From G020354785 sp964461435 (GTDB lineage: Bacteria > Bacteroidota > Bacteroidia > Bacteroidales > UBA10428), in NCBI GenBank assembly GCA_964461435.1, contig CAYWUI010000005.1, forward strand, positions 1 to 64,000: 64,000 bases of DNA, given 5' to 3'. Below are positions 27,103 to 35,341 of this stretch, piece after piece. Numbering within the stretch: the first letter of the stretch is position 1; each line of letters opens with the position of its first letter. The notes beneath the pieces were generated by a model. The model was given only the letters and a program-made list of their open reading frames with translations, made no database searches and had not been told where the DNA came from. A program made the translations under genes and the position numbers.

Positions 27103-28284
27103 ATGAGCCATTCCAGTAAAATATTGGTTGTTGATGATGAGCCTTTAGGCAGGCAGTTGCTTGAAGCAATTCTCTATCCTGAAAATTTCGATATATATTA
27201 TGCGGAAAACGGGATGGAGGCATTTGAAAAAGCCCTGGAGCAGAAACCCGACCTTATCTTAATGGATGTAATGATGCCTGAAATGGACGGCTTTGAAGTT
27301 TGCAGGAAACTAAGAAACCACGAAATACTTGGAAATATCCCTATAATTTTAATTACTGCGCTTGATGACCGTGACTCCATGATAAAAGGACTTGATTCCG
27401 GGGCCAACGATTATATATCAAAGCCATTTGACAGGATTGAAGTACTGGCAAAAGTAAAGAATATAATACAACTTGAAAGATATAAAAGGATGCATCAGGA
27501 AAGCGGAAAGCTTGGAGTCCGGGAAAAAAGGACAGCAAAACCGGATATCAGCTTTCATTATGCCGCTATGATTCAGAAATCATTATTGCCGTCAACGGAG
27601 CATATAAACAACATTTTGCCTCAGCATTTTATAATAACGCGTCCTCTTGAAACAATGAGCGGTATTACCTGCTCAATTTCAGAGAGGAATGATAATATTA
27701 TTATAGTGCTTTGTGTTAAAAAATTGCTGCAGGATATATCTGATGTATTAATGAATATCATGGGTGTTACTCTTATAAATAAGATAGCATTTGAAAGTGA
27801 TAGGCTTAATGCAGGGAAAATGCTGGATAATTTGAGAATTATAATCTTGGATAATGCAATAAATAAGGATGACGGATTTCATGCTATTAATGATTTGGAT
27901 ATTGCTTTGTGCATTATTAATAAAACGAGTCTTAAAATTCAATATGCAGGATTTAATATGCCCTTATTTGTAATATCAGATAAAGGATTAAAAAGAATTG
28001 AGCCTGATAGTATATACGATAATGCACGGAATCAAGCCAATTATAAAAATATCGAAGTTAGTGCTGCCCGGAATGATAGCTTTTATATTTTTTCAAATAA
28101 TTTACTCAGGTATTTTGAAGAAGATTACAGGGAGCCTGCCAGTGAAGACTTTATTACGCTTTTAGGCGAGCAAGAGAGTAAGGATATGAAAGAGCAGGAG
28201 AATTTTTTTAACAGACTAATTGATAATGCTGCTTCGGGGGACAAAAAGCTGGAAGATATTATTTTAATAGGAGTAAGGGTGTAA
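27103..28284 (+). CDS. Response regulator with degenerate SpoIIE-type PP2C domain
   Basis: A 393-residue protein. The receiver domain (1-122) is intact: acidic pair Asp11-Asp12, phospho-acceptor Asp55, Thr85 and Lys107. Residues about 150-393 align with SpoIIE/RsbU-like phosphatases (AAMIQKSLLPS, QHFIITRPLETMSG, LDIALCIIN, LQYAGFNMPLF, EDIILIGVRV). However, the usual Asp after MSG is Ile188, and the ADCTGHGVPGAF metal-binding stretch is replaced by residues 202-214 (VLCVKKLLQDISD). It is therefore probably catalytically dead and may bind partner-switch proteins. It stands alone, divergent from the ABC operon. Confidence 0.82.
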   Translation: MSHSSKILVVDDEPLGRQLLEAILYPENFDIYYAENGMEAFEKALEQKPDLILMDVMMPEMDGFEVCRKLRNHEILGNIPIILITALDDRDSMIKGLDSGANDYISKPFDRIEVLAKVKNIIQLERYKRMHQESGKLGVREKRTAKPDISFHYAAMIQKSLLPSTEHINNILPQHFIITRPLETMSGITCSISERNDNIIIVLCVKKLLQDISDVLMNIMGVTLINKIAFESDRLNAGKMLDNLRIIILDNAINKDDGFHAINDLDIALCIINKTSLKIQYAGFNMPLFVISDKGLKRIEPDSIYDNARNQANYKNIEVSAARNDSFYIFSNNLLRYFEEDYREPASEDFITLLGEQESKDMKEQENFFNRLIDNAASGDKKLEDIILIGVRV

Positions 28285-28297
28285 ATCTATTTAAAAA

Positions 28298-30238
28298 ATT
28301 AAGATACTTCATCATACAAATACCAATTTCAGGACCTTTAACGCTCTGATCCTTATTACCTTCTTTATACGGACAAGTGGTCAGGAAGTGTCCTATTTTA
28401 ATTCCGGTCCTTATACAGGGAACGAAAATGGTAGAAGCATAATTTACAGCCCCTCAGATACTTTAAACACGGATAATAGACTCGGGAATAATAATAAATC
28501 GGAAAAGATTAATGATTCATTAAAAGTAAGGACAAATAATAAACCCCTGGTGAAGGAGTTGCATGATTTGATTATAAATCCATCCGATAAGGATAATAAG
28601 GCCAATAAAGATAAGCAGCCTGCCGAATCTTCATTCTTAATGTATAATAACAGTATAATAAAGTCAATCAGGTTTAAGCAGGTGAATGTCTTTGGCCAAT
28701 CGGTAACAGATACTTTGGGGACAGCCGCCACCTGGCTGGAAAGAAAAGGAAACCAGTTGCATTTTAATACAAATAAAAAAATATTGACAAACAGCCTGTT
28801 AATTAAAACAGGTGAGCCTCTGGATGCTTTGGTCCTTGCTGATAATGAGAGAATTATCAGGGAGTTGCCATATATTGAAGATGTAAGAATCCATATATAT
28901 CCTGACACACCAAATGCAGATACCGTGGATGTGGTTTTCGTCGTTAAAGACGTATGGTCTATAGGATTAGGACTAAAAATCAGCGATATAAAATCAGGTG
29001 AATTCGGGATATGGAATAAGAATATTTTTGGATTTGGACATGAGAACCAGTATAACATATTCTGGAATATAAATGAACGACCGCTGTTAGGTTATGAGGG
29101 TATCTATAAGATTAACAATATTGCAGGTAGTTTTATAGCCGGTGATTTCAGGTATCTGAAAAAGGATTTTACCGAATCATACAGAATAAACCTCGAGAGA
29201 AAATTTTTTACTCCCGACATCAAATATGCAGGTGGAGTAATTGTGGAATACAAAGACACGAGAACGAGCATTGAACTACTGGATACCATTATGGAAGATG
29301 AGCCTGTTCAGTACAATTTGTACGATTTATGGATTGGCAGGGCATTTCAGATTAGAAATACGAAAAATCTTTTAACAAACAGCAGGACGAATATTATGCT
29401 GGCAGGAAAGATACTCAGGAAAAAATACTCTTCATGTCCTGCCACAACTTCAAACAGCCTGTATGAATTTCATGACAGGACTATAATTCTTGGAAGTGCT
29501 GCCCTGGCCAGGCAGGGTTACTTCAGGAGTAATTTGATATATAGCTTTGGCCAGACAGAAGATATTCCGTTTGGACTTCTGCTTCAAGTAATTGGAGGGA
29601 TAGAATTTGGTGATTTCAATAACAGACCGTACCTTGGTTCCAGAATATCTCACGGAACCTATTTGTGGAAACTGGGGTATCTCTATAACAGACTGGAAAT
29701 CGGGGGATTTTATTTTAATAATGCTTTTGAGCAGGGCATACTAAGCATTACCAATAACTATTTTACACATATAATTAATGGCGGCAGATTTAAGTACAGG
29801 TTTTTTACAAATATCAACTATAAAATAGGAATCAGGAGGTTTGATGATGAATACATCAGTATTGAAAACAAAGGTGGCATATCCGGTTTAAAAAGTGATT
29901 TATTGAAGGGAACTCAAAAATTTACGGTAAATATGCAGGTAAATGCCTTCTCTCCATATTATTTATACGGATTCAGATTTGTGTTCTTTGGTTCTGTAGA
30001 TCTTGGGTTCATCGGATCAAGCACTGACATGTTATTCTCAAACAGTCTTTATTCAGGAATTGGTGCCGGCATAAGGCTTAGAAATGAAAGACTTGTATTT
30101 AACACTTTTCAAATCAAATTAACTTATTATCCGGCAGTCCCTGCTGGAGCGGAGAGAGAGTATATCAGCGTTTCAGGTGAACAAAAGCTGAAACCTGAAT
30201 ATTTTTTTATTTCCGAACCGAAAATTATTGAATTCTGA
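28298..30238 (+). CDS. Outer-membrane beta-barrel with POTRA-like domain; start codon uncertain
   Basis: At least 616 residues from a GTG at 28388. Residues about 140-190 (GTG numbering) look like a POTRA domain (KTGEPLDALVLADNERIIREL, then VDVVFVVKDVW). The rest is a long series of amphipathic strands typical of a barrel. The frame stays open upstream to 28295, and that stretch encodes a signal-peptide-like segment (NALILITFFIRTSGQ). The true start must therefore be upstream, yet no ATG, GTG or TTG is in frame; an ATT at 28298 or a CTG at 28346 are the options. A damaged start is also possible. A likely terminator follows at 30245. Confidence 0.75.
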   Translation: MKILHHTNTNFRTFNALILITFFIRTSGQEVSYFNSGPYTGNENGRSIIYSPSDTLNTDNRLGNNNKSEKINDSLKVRTNNKPLVKELHDLIINPSDKDNKANKDKQPAESSFLMYNNSIIKSIRFKQVNVFGQSVTDTLGTAATWLERKGNQLHFNTNKKILTNSLLIKTGEPLDALVLADNERIIRELPYIEDVRIHIYPDTPNADTVDVVFVVKDVWSIGLGLKISDIKSGEFGIWNKNIFGFGHENQYNIFWNINERPLLGYEGIYKINNIAGSFIAGDFRYLKKDFTESYRINLERKFFTPDIKYAGGVIVEYKDTRTSIELLDTIMEDEPVQYNLYDLWIGRAFQIRNTKNLLTNSRTNIMLAGKILRKKYSSCPATTSNSLYEFHDRTIILGSAALARQGYFRSNLIYSFGQTEDIPFGLLLQVIGGIEFGDFNNRPYLGSRISHGTYLWKLGYLYNRLEIGGFYFNNAFEQGILSITNNYFTHIINGGRFKYRFFTNINYKIGIRRFDDEYISIENKGGISGLKSDLLKGTQKFTVNMQVNAFSPYYLYGFRFVFFGSVDLGFIGSSTDMLFSNSLYSGIGAGIRLRNERLVFNTFQIKLTYYPAVPAGAEREYISVSGEQKLKPEYFFISEPKIIEF

Positions 30239-30244
30239 ACCGCT

Positions 30245-30280
30245 AAAAAGCATTCCTTCTGAGATGCTTTTTTTAATTTT
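30245..30280 (+). terminator. Rho-independent terminator after the barrel gene
   Basis: AAAAAGCAT (30245-30253) and ATGCTTTTT (30264-30272) form a 9-bp stem with a 10-base loop, ending in a run of T. It lies 7 bp after the stop codon of the barrel gene. The A/T arms make it potentially bidirectional. Its T tract merges into a TAATTTTG octamer (30274-30281) just before pabB. Confidence 0.75.
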
Positions 30281-30285
30281 GCAGA

Positions 30286-31626
30286 ATGCTACGTGCTAAA
30301 GTCAAATATAAATTAGTTGAAACAGGGAGATTCAGGCAGAAGCTCTTAATGTGGATCGGTAATTTTCCCGTATTCTGCTACATGGACAGTAACAATTACT
30401 ATGACTCATGTAAATCGGAGTTCTTTTATCATACTTATGATGCGATTGCAGCAGCAGGCTGTAATGATATGCTTGAACCGGTTGAAAATAATGCATTCTT
30501 TGAACTGAAGGAATACGTTAACAAAAGGAAAGACTGGATATTTGGCTACCTCAGCTATGATCTGAAGAATGAAATTGAAAATTTAACTTCAGCAAATTAT
30601 GATGGAATAGGATTTCCTGTCATAAATTTTTTTCAGCCACGCCTGGTCTTCACAATAAAGGGGAAAACACTGGAAATACATTACTTCGAGGATCAATATT
30701 CCAGAGATGAAATAGAACTGCTATTTGATTACATTAATAGCATGAAAATAACAGTACAGAATATTCATTATAATATAAATATTACTGCAAGGATGTCAAA
30801 AAAGGAATATATTGACGCGGTAAACAGTATAAAGACTCATATATATAGAGGTGACATTTACGAGATTAATTATTGTCATGAATATTACTGTGAGAATATA
30901 AGGATGGATCCCTTATTAATTTATAATTCGCTAAAAACAATTTCTCCGGTTCCCTTTTCATGCTTTTATAAATTATTTGACAAATTCCTTATTTCAGCAA
31001 GTCCTGAGAGATTTATCAAGAAAGCCGGAAATAAAATTATTTCTCAGCCTATGAAAGGAACAATAAAAAGAAGTGACTATCAGGGAGCGGATGAAAGCCT
31101 GAAAAGTAAGTTGAGGCATGATCCTAAAGAGATTGCAGAAAATATAATGATAGTTGATCTTGTCAGAAATGATCTTTCAAAGACAGCGGCAATGGCAAGT
31201 GTAAAACTGGAAGAGATATGCGGACTGTATTCATTCAGTCACGTTCATCAAATGGTTTCTACCATAAGTGCCTTGTTAAAAAGTGAAGATGATATTATTG
31301 ATGCTATAAAAAATGCCTTTCCTATGGGGTCGATGACAGGCGCCCCAAAGGTAAAAGCTATGGAACTTATTGAAAAATATGAAAAAACCAAAAGAGGACT
31401 TTTCTCAGGAGCTGTCGGATATTTTTCACCGGATAATGATTTTGATTTTAATGTAGTAATTAGAAGTATCTTATATAATAATACGGGGCGATATTTGTCC
31501 TATATGGTTGGAAGTGCTATTACTGCGCAATCAGTACCTGAAAATGAGTATGAGGAATGCCTGTTAAAGGCTGAAGCTATCAATCAGGTTTTTAATCTTA
31601 CAGTAAAGGAAATATCTAATGCTTGA
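30286..31626 (+). CDS. pabB: Aminodeoxychorismate synthase component I-like, chorismate-binding enzyme
   Basis: A 446-residue member of the anthranilate synthase/PabB family. The chorismate-binding domain (about 165-440) shows ISQPMKGTIKRS, the EIAENIMIVDLVRNDL stretch, FPMGSMTGAPKVKAMELI and GLFSGAVGYF. The N-terminal VFCYMDSNNY is typical of Bacteroidota PabB. It probably makes 4-amino-4-deoxychorismate for folate with a PabA partner not seen here; TrpE or isochorismate synthase are less likely. The stop overlaps the tilS start by 8 bp. Confidence 0.88.
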   Translation: MLRAKVKYKLVETGRFRQKLLMWIGNFPVFCYMDSNNYYDSCKSEFFYHTYDAIAAAGCNDMLEPVENNAFFELKEYVNKRKDWIFGYLSYDLKNEIENLTSANYDGIGFPVINFFQPRLVFTIKGKTLEIHYFEDQYSRDEIELLFDYINSMKITVQNIHYNINITARMSKKEYIDAVNSIKTHIYRGDIYEINYCHEYYCENIRMDPLLIYNSLKTISPVPFSCFYKLFDKFLISASPERFIKKAGNKIISQPMKGTIKRSDYQGADESLKSKLRHDPKEIAENIMIVDLVRNDLSKTAAMASVKLEEICGLYSFSHVHQMVSTISALLKSEDDIIDAIKNAFPMGSMTGAPKVKAMELIEKYEKTKRGLFSGAVGYFSPDNDFDFNVVIRSILYNNTGRYLSYMVGSAITAQSVPENEYEECLLKAEAINQVFNLTVKEISNA

Positions 31627-32953
31627 GAGATTTGATAAATATATCAGAGAGAATAACCTTTGCTCTCCCAATGATAAGTTATTACTGGGTGTAAGTGGAG
31701 GAGTAGATTCAATTGTAATGGCCGATCTCTTTATCGAGAAAAACTATAGGATAGGTATTGCTCACTGTAATTTCCAGCTGCGTGAAGAAGAATCAGAAGA
31801 GGATCAAAAATTTGTTGAAAAGCTGGCACTGATAAAAAAAATCCCTTTTTATACAAAAAGATTTGAAACTAAAGAGTATGCACGTGAAAACAGTATGTCT
31901 GTGCAGATGGCAGCTAGGGAATTGCGTTACAGATGGTTTGATGAAATAAGATCAAAATATGCATACAATTATATAGCAATAGGTCATAACCTGGATGATG
32001 TCGTGGAAACATTTTTTATCAACCTTAGCAGGGGAACCGGAATTAGAGGATTAACAGGTATAAAACCTGTTTTCGGAGATATTATAAGGCCAATACTCTT
32101 TGCCTCAAGAAAAGAGATATTATCATATGCAGAGAAAAGGAATCTTGATTTCCGTGAAGATTCGTCAAACATTGATACTATATATGTCAGAAATAAAATC
32201 AGACATAATATTATTCCCAGGTTCAATAAACTGACCCCTGATTTTAATAAGACTATTATTGAGACTATTGAAAGGTTAAGAGATGCTGAGATAATTCTTG
32301 ACAATGCAATTAAAGGTATAAAATCTGAAATAATAATTGAACAGTCCTCAAACAGTATTTTAATTGACATTGATAAGTTAAAAGTGCTTAAACCAGTTTA
32401 TACAGTGCTTTATGAGATTATAAAAGACTTCGGGTTTAATTATAAAACTGTTAAAAGTATTATATCCAGTCTTGCCGATACACCTGGGAAAAAATTCTAT
32501 TCAAAAACGCACAGGATTATCAAAGACCGGTCCTTTCTTATTGTTACAGATATTGAAAAGAGAGATTATTCCTCTGTAAAGATCAAAGCGGATGTTGCAG
32601 AAATTGCAGAACCTGTTTCTTTGAGCTTCAGCAAGTTTAATCGTCCTGAAAAATACAATATTCCAAAAGAAACAAAATATGCTGTCCTGGATTATAATAA
32701 AATCAGCTATCCACTTGAACTCAGGAAGTGGAGGCAGGGGGACAGGTTTATACCTTTAGGAATGAATAATCGCAAAAAATTAAGCAATTTCTTTATTGAT
32801 TATAAACTATCGATTCCTGAAAAGGAAGCTGTCTGGATAATCACTTCAGGTGAAGATATAATATGGATAGTTAATTACAGGATTGATGAAAGATATAAGG
32901 TTGACAGAAATACTACGGATATTCTTGTTATTGAATATAAAGAAAATGAGTGA
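31619..32953 (+). CDS. tilS: tRNA(Ile)-lysidine synthase
   Basis: A 444-residue N-type ATP pyrophosphatase that modifies the CAU anticodon of tRNA-Ile2 to lysidine, an essential step for reading AUA. The PP-loop SGGVDS is at residues 26-31. IAHCNFQLREEES and IAIGHNLDDVVETF follow, all diagnostic of TilS. The C-terminal ~75 residues (LELRKWRQGDRFIPLG) form the TilS_C domain. It overlaps pabB by 8 bp and the HEAT-like gene by 8 bp, so the three form one operon. Confidence 0.95.
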   Translation: MLERFDKYIRENNLCSPNDKLLLGVSGGVDSIVMADLFIEKNYRIGIAHCNFQLREEESEEDQKFVEKLALIKKIPFYTKRFETKEYARENSMSVQMAARELRYRWFDEIRSKYAYNYIAIGHNLDDVVETFFINLSRGTGIRGLTGIKPVFGDIIRPILFASRKEILSYAEKRNLDFREDSSNIDTIYVRNKIRHNIIPRFNKLTPDFNKTIIETIERLRDAEIILDNAIKGIKSEIIIEQSSNSILIDIDKLKVLKPVYTVLYEIIKDFGFNYKTVKSIISSLADTPGKKFYSKTHRIIKDRSFLIVTDIEKRDYSSVKIKADVAEIAEPVSLSFSKFNRPEKYNIPKETKYAVLDYNKISYPLELRKWRQGDRFIPLGMNNRKKLSNFFIDYKLSIPEKEAVWIITSGEDIIWIVNYRIDERYKVDRNTTDILVIEYKENE

Positions 32954-33470
32954 GGAAAATAAGAAAAATAAAGAACTGGCTAATAAGCTGAACTCTGGTG
33001 ATAGTTACCTTATCTTTGAAGCTTTGAAAGAGATTAAAGAAATTGGTAAAATAAATATTATACCGTATGTGTTTGATCTTATAAACGAAAATACTCCCGG
33101 TATTATAAAGAATGATATATTACAGCTTATTTGTGATATTAAGGAACAAAGTGCTGCTCCTATGCTTGTTGATGCCATGCTTGCCAGGAAATTCGGTGAG
33201 GATACATCAAGCGTAATTGCTACATTCTGGCAATCGAGACTGGATTTCAGCAATTATTTGCCCGCCTTCATAGGGATTTTTATCAAAGAAGACTACCAGA
33301 CAGCTCTTGAAGCTTTCACAGTTGTTGAGGGTTCGATACACAATATCAGCAGGGAGATTCAACAGGAATGCATAGATATTTTGAAAACGGCTGCCAAATC
33401 AATTACGAAGATGAAAAGACCTCTATATGATGAATTGGTTAAAGTTGTCTCCGGTAATTATTTTGCATGA
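32946..33470 (+). CDS. HEAT-repeat-like protein
   Basis: I start this 174-residue protein at the ATG at 32946-32948 (MSEENKKN...), which overlaps the tilS stop. A longer frame from 32883 would run through the conserved TilS C-terminus. The sequence is wholly helical with paired helices (LIFEALKEIKEIGKINIIPYV, then DILQLICDIKEQSAAPMLVDAM split by charged turns), resembling HEAT repeats. Homologues are found next to tilS in Bacteroidota as far as I recall. Function unknown. Its stop abuts the stop of the convergent yggS gene. Confidence 0.7.
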   Translation: MSEENKKNKELANKLNSGDSYLIFEALKEIKEIGKINIIPYVFDLINENTPGIIKNDILQLICDIKEQSAAPMLVDAMLARKFGEDTSSVIATFWQSRLDFSNYLPAFIGIFIKEDYQTALEAFTVVEGSIHNISREIQQECIDILKTAAKSITKMKRPLYDELVKVVSGNYFA

Positions 33471-34130
33471 TTATAAACCAAACACCCTGTTGCCAATCCT
33501 GACAATTGTTGAACCCTCCTTAACAGCTAATTGATAATCATCTGACATACCCATTGATAATTCCTTAAAATATTCAGAAGACCTGAAAAAAGTATTTTTC
33601 AGTTCATTAAAGCATTTTGCAAGGTAATTAAATTCGGCACCAATTAATGCCCAGTCATTAGTGAATGTTGCCATACCCATCAATCCGGCCACCCTGACAT
33701 TCTTAAATTCTTTATAATCCTCTGAACCTAAGGTGTCAGTAATTTCATTAAATGCCAGTCCGAATTTTGTTTCTTCTCTTGCTATTCTAAGCTGCAAAAG
33801 GCAATCTATAGTTCGATTATTCCTTAGTGCCTCTTTATTTATGGTATCAAGAAGTTTTATACTGTCAACGGAATGTATCAGACTGACAAAAGGGGCAATA
33901 TATTTTACTTTATTTGTTTGCAAGTGGCCAACCATATGCCATTCAATATCTTTTGGCAGGTTTTTGTACTTCCTTACCAGTTCCTGGACTTTATTTTCAC
34001 CAAATACCCTGTGCCCGGCTTTATAAGCTTCCAGTATTATTTCTTCGGGTTTGGTTTTAGATACGGCAACAAGTTTTGTATTTGCAGGGAGTTCTTTAAG
34101 AATATTTTTTAAATTTTCTGAAATACTCAT
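33471..34130 (-). CDS. YggS/PROSC family PLP homeostasis protein
   Basis: A 219-residue PLP-binding alanine-racemase-fold protein. LVAVSKTKP contains the PLP-binding Lys near residue 23. FGENKVQEL, EWHMVGHLQTNKVKYI and SMGMSDDYQLAVKEGSTIVRIG are hallmarks of the family. It buffers free pyridoxal phosphate and amino-acid/keto-acid pools and has no known enzymatic activity. I use the ATG at 34128-34130 because MSISENL matches the usual N-terminus; another ATG at 34166 would add 12 residues. Confidence 0.92.
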   Translation of the reverse strand: MSISENLKNILKELPANTKLVAVSKTKPEEIILEAYKAGHRVFGENKVQELVRKYKNLPKDIEWHMVGHLQTNKVKYIAPFVSLIHSVDSIKLLDTINKEALRNNRTIDCLLQLRIAREETKFGLAFNEITDTLGSEDYKEFKNVRVAGLMGMATFTNDWALIGAEFNYLAKCFNELKNTFFRSSEYFKELSMGMSDDYQLAVKEGSTIVRIGNRVFGL

Positions 34131-34183
34131 TGCAGTCACTGTTAAATTGAATTGCCAATTTTCCATAAAAGTAACAAAAAATT

Positions 34184-34213
34184 AAAAAAAAACCGACAGG
34201 CATTATCTGTCGG
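34184..34213 (-). terminator. Rho-independent terminator of the ECF sigma operon
   Basis: CCGACAG (34193-34199) and CTGTCGG (34207-34213) make a 7-bp GC-rich stem. On the minus strand it is followed by nine T residues (34184-34192). It lies about 30 bp after the stop of the 78-residue protein and upstream of yggS, so it separates the two minus-strand units. Confidence 0.85.
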
Positions 34214-34244
34214 CTTTAATACAGTTCCTCGTCAAATTATGAGT

Positions 34245-34481
34245 CTATTTTACATTCTCTCTTTCCAATACTTTTTCTCTGTATTCCCTGGCGAATTTTA
34301 CTATTTTCTGAACTACCTCTTCTCTAACGTCAGTTTTTAAATTATCAAGACATTCGAGCAGATTATCGAGATCTTCATTTTCATCGTCAAATAATGATTC
34401 TAAAGCATGTATTTCAGAGAAATTTTTATTTGAAAGATTTTTAATAAGATCACAAAAGGTAGAAGTTCTATCCATAGGCAT
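34245..34481 (-). CDS. Small acidic protein downstream of ECF sigma gene
   Basis: A 78-residue helical, highly acidic protein (DDENEDLDNLLECLDNL in the middle) with no membrane segment. I do not recognise its family. It follows the ECF sigma gene by 83 bp and ends just before a strong terminator, so the two form a unit. A regulatory role towards the sigma factor is possible, but a soluble acidic protein without a zinc motif is not a standard anti-sigma factor. An alternative ATG lies two codons in. Confidence 0.6.
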   Translation of the reverse strand: MPMDRTSTFCDLIKNLSNKNFSEIHALESLFDDENEDLDNLLECLDNLKTDVREEVVQKIVKFAREYREKVLERENVK

Positions 34482-34564
34482 ATTATATTTTTGGTAAACA
34501 TTGAATTAGTTTTATAGATTAACGACTCAATTAAAAAAATATTGTTTGAGGGCAAATTATTTTT

Positions 34565-35155
34565 TTACTGCATGGTCAAACTCAGATTTTTTTCACGTAC
34601 AAGTTTTCTCAGGTTAATAAGTGCATATCTCATTCTTCCCAGGGCTGTATTAATACTGACATTTGTATGCTCGGCAATCTCCTTAAAACTTAGTCCGCAA
34701 TAATGCCTTAAAAGAATTACTTCTTTTTGATCAAAGGGCAGCTCATCAATAAGGTTTTTGATATCTTTTGTTATCTGATTACCAATCAGATGTTCTTCAA
34801 TGTTTATGCCTGAGAATTTTCTGGAATTGAATATATCGACCTGAAAGTCTTCCCTTGACACAGCATTTAGCTGTTTTATCTTTCTGTAATGGTCAATAGT
34901 CAGATTATGGGCTATTCGTATAACCCAGGAAAGGAACTTGCCATTTTCCTTGTACTTACCGTCTAACAGGGATTTTATCACTTTAATGAAAGTATCCTGA
35001 AAAAGGTCTTCAGCCAGATGCTGATTTTTGACAATCAATAATATATAAGTATATACCTTTGATCTATATTTATTGACTAGTAGTTCAATGCCGGAATTAT
35101 CACCACTCATGAACTGTTTAACGAGCTCATAATCAGAGCGATTATGGGTATTCAA
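34565..35155 (-). CDS. ECF-type RNA polymerase sigma factor
   Basis: A 196-residue sigma-70 family protein with region 2 (about 25-95; AEDLFQDTFIKVIKSL, then FLSWVIRIAHNLTIDHYRK) and region 4 (about 130-185; LPFDQKEVILLRHYCGLS, then FKEIAEHTNVSINTALGRM), the helix-turn-helix binding the -35 element. It has no SnoaL-like or membrane extension. The start is a TTG at 35153-35155 with an unusually good AAGGAGG ribosome-binding site. No adjacent FecR-type anti-sigma gene is seen. Confidence 0.92.
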   Translation of the reverse strand: MNTHNRSDYELVKQFMSGDNSGIELLVNKYRSKVYTYILLIVKNQHLAEDLFQDTFIKVIKSLLDGKYKENGKFLSWVIRIAHNLTIDHYRKIKQLNAVSREDFQVDIFNSRKFSGINIEEHLIGNQITKDIKNLIDELPFDQKEVILLRHYCGLSFKEIAEHTNVSINTALGRMRYALINLRKLVREKNLSLTMQ

Positions 35156-35160
35156 AACTA

Positions 35161-35167
35161 CCTCCTT
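35161..35167 (-). promoter_or_regulatory. Strong Shine-Dalgarno site for the ECF sigma gene
   Basis: On the minus strand AAGGAGG is followed after 5 bases by the TTG at 35153-35155. Shine-Dalgarno sites are usually weak in Bacteroidota, so this near-perfect site supports the TTG as the true start. Confidence 0.65.
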
Positions 35168-35341
35168 TTTAAATTATAATTTAATAGTGGTAGATATTAC
35201 TCGATAAACAGTCCTCCTATTTTAGGGTATTAAAAAAATATATCGCAAGTAAAGGATTTTTTAATATAATCCAATAATTTTATTCGTTAAAAATAGTTAA
35301 AATTTATTAAAATTCAAATTACTTAATAATTACAGCAGAGA

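Noticed and set aside
28444..29058. 204-codon minus-strand ORF opposite the barrel gene
   Set aside because: Serine- and leucine-rich shadow of a gene with clear POTRA/barrel features on the plus strand; no signal or domain of its own.
30274..30281. TAATTTTG -7-like box just before pabB
   Set aside because: Lies within the terminator T tract and 4 bp from the start codon; likely coincidental.
32883..32945. Upstream extension of the HEAT-like protein
   Set aside because: Translates TilS C-terminal codons out of frame; the ATG at 32946 gives the usual short overlap.
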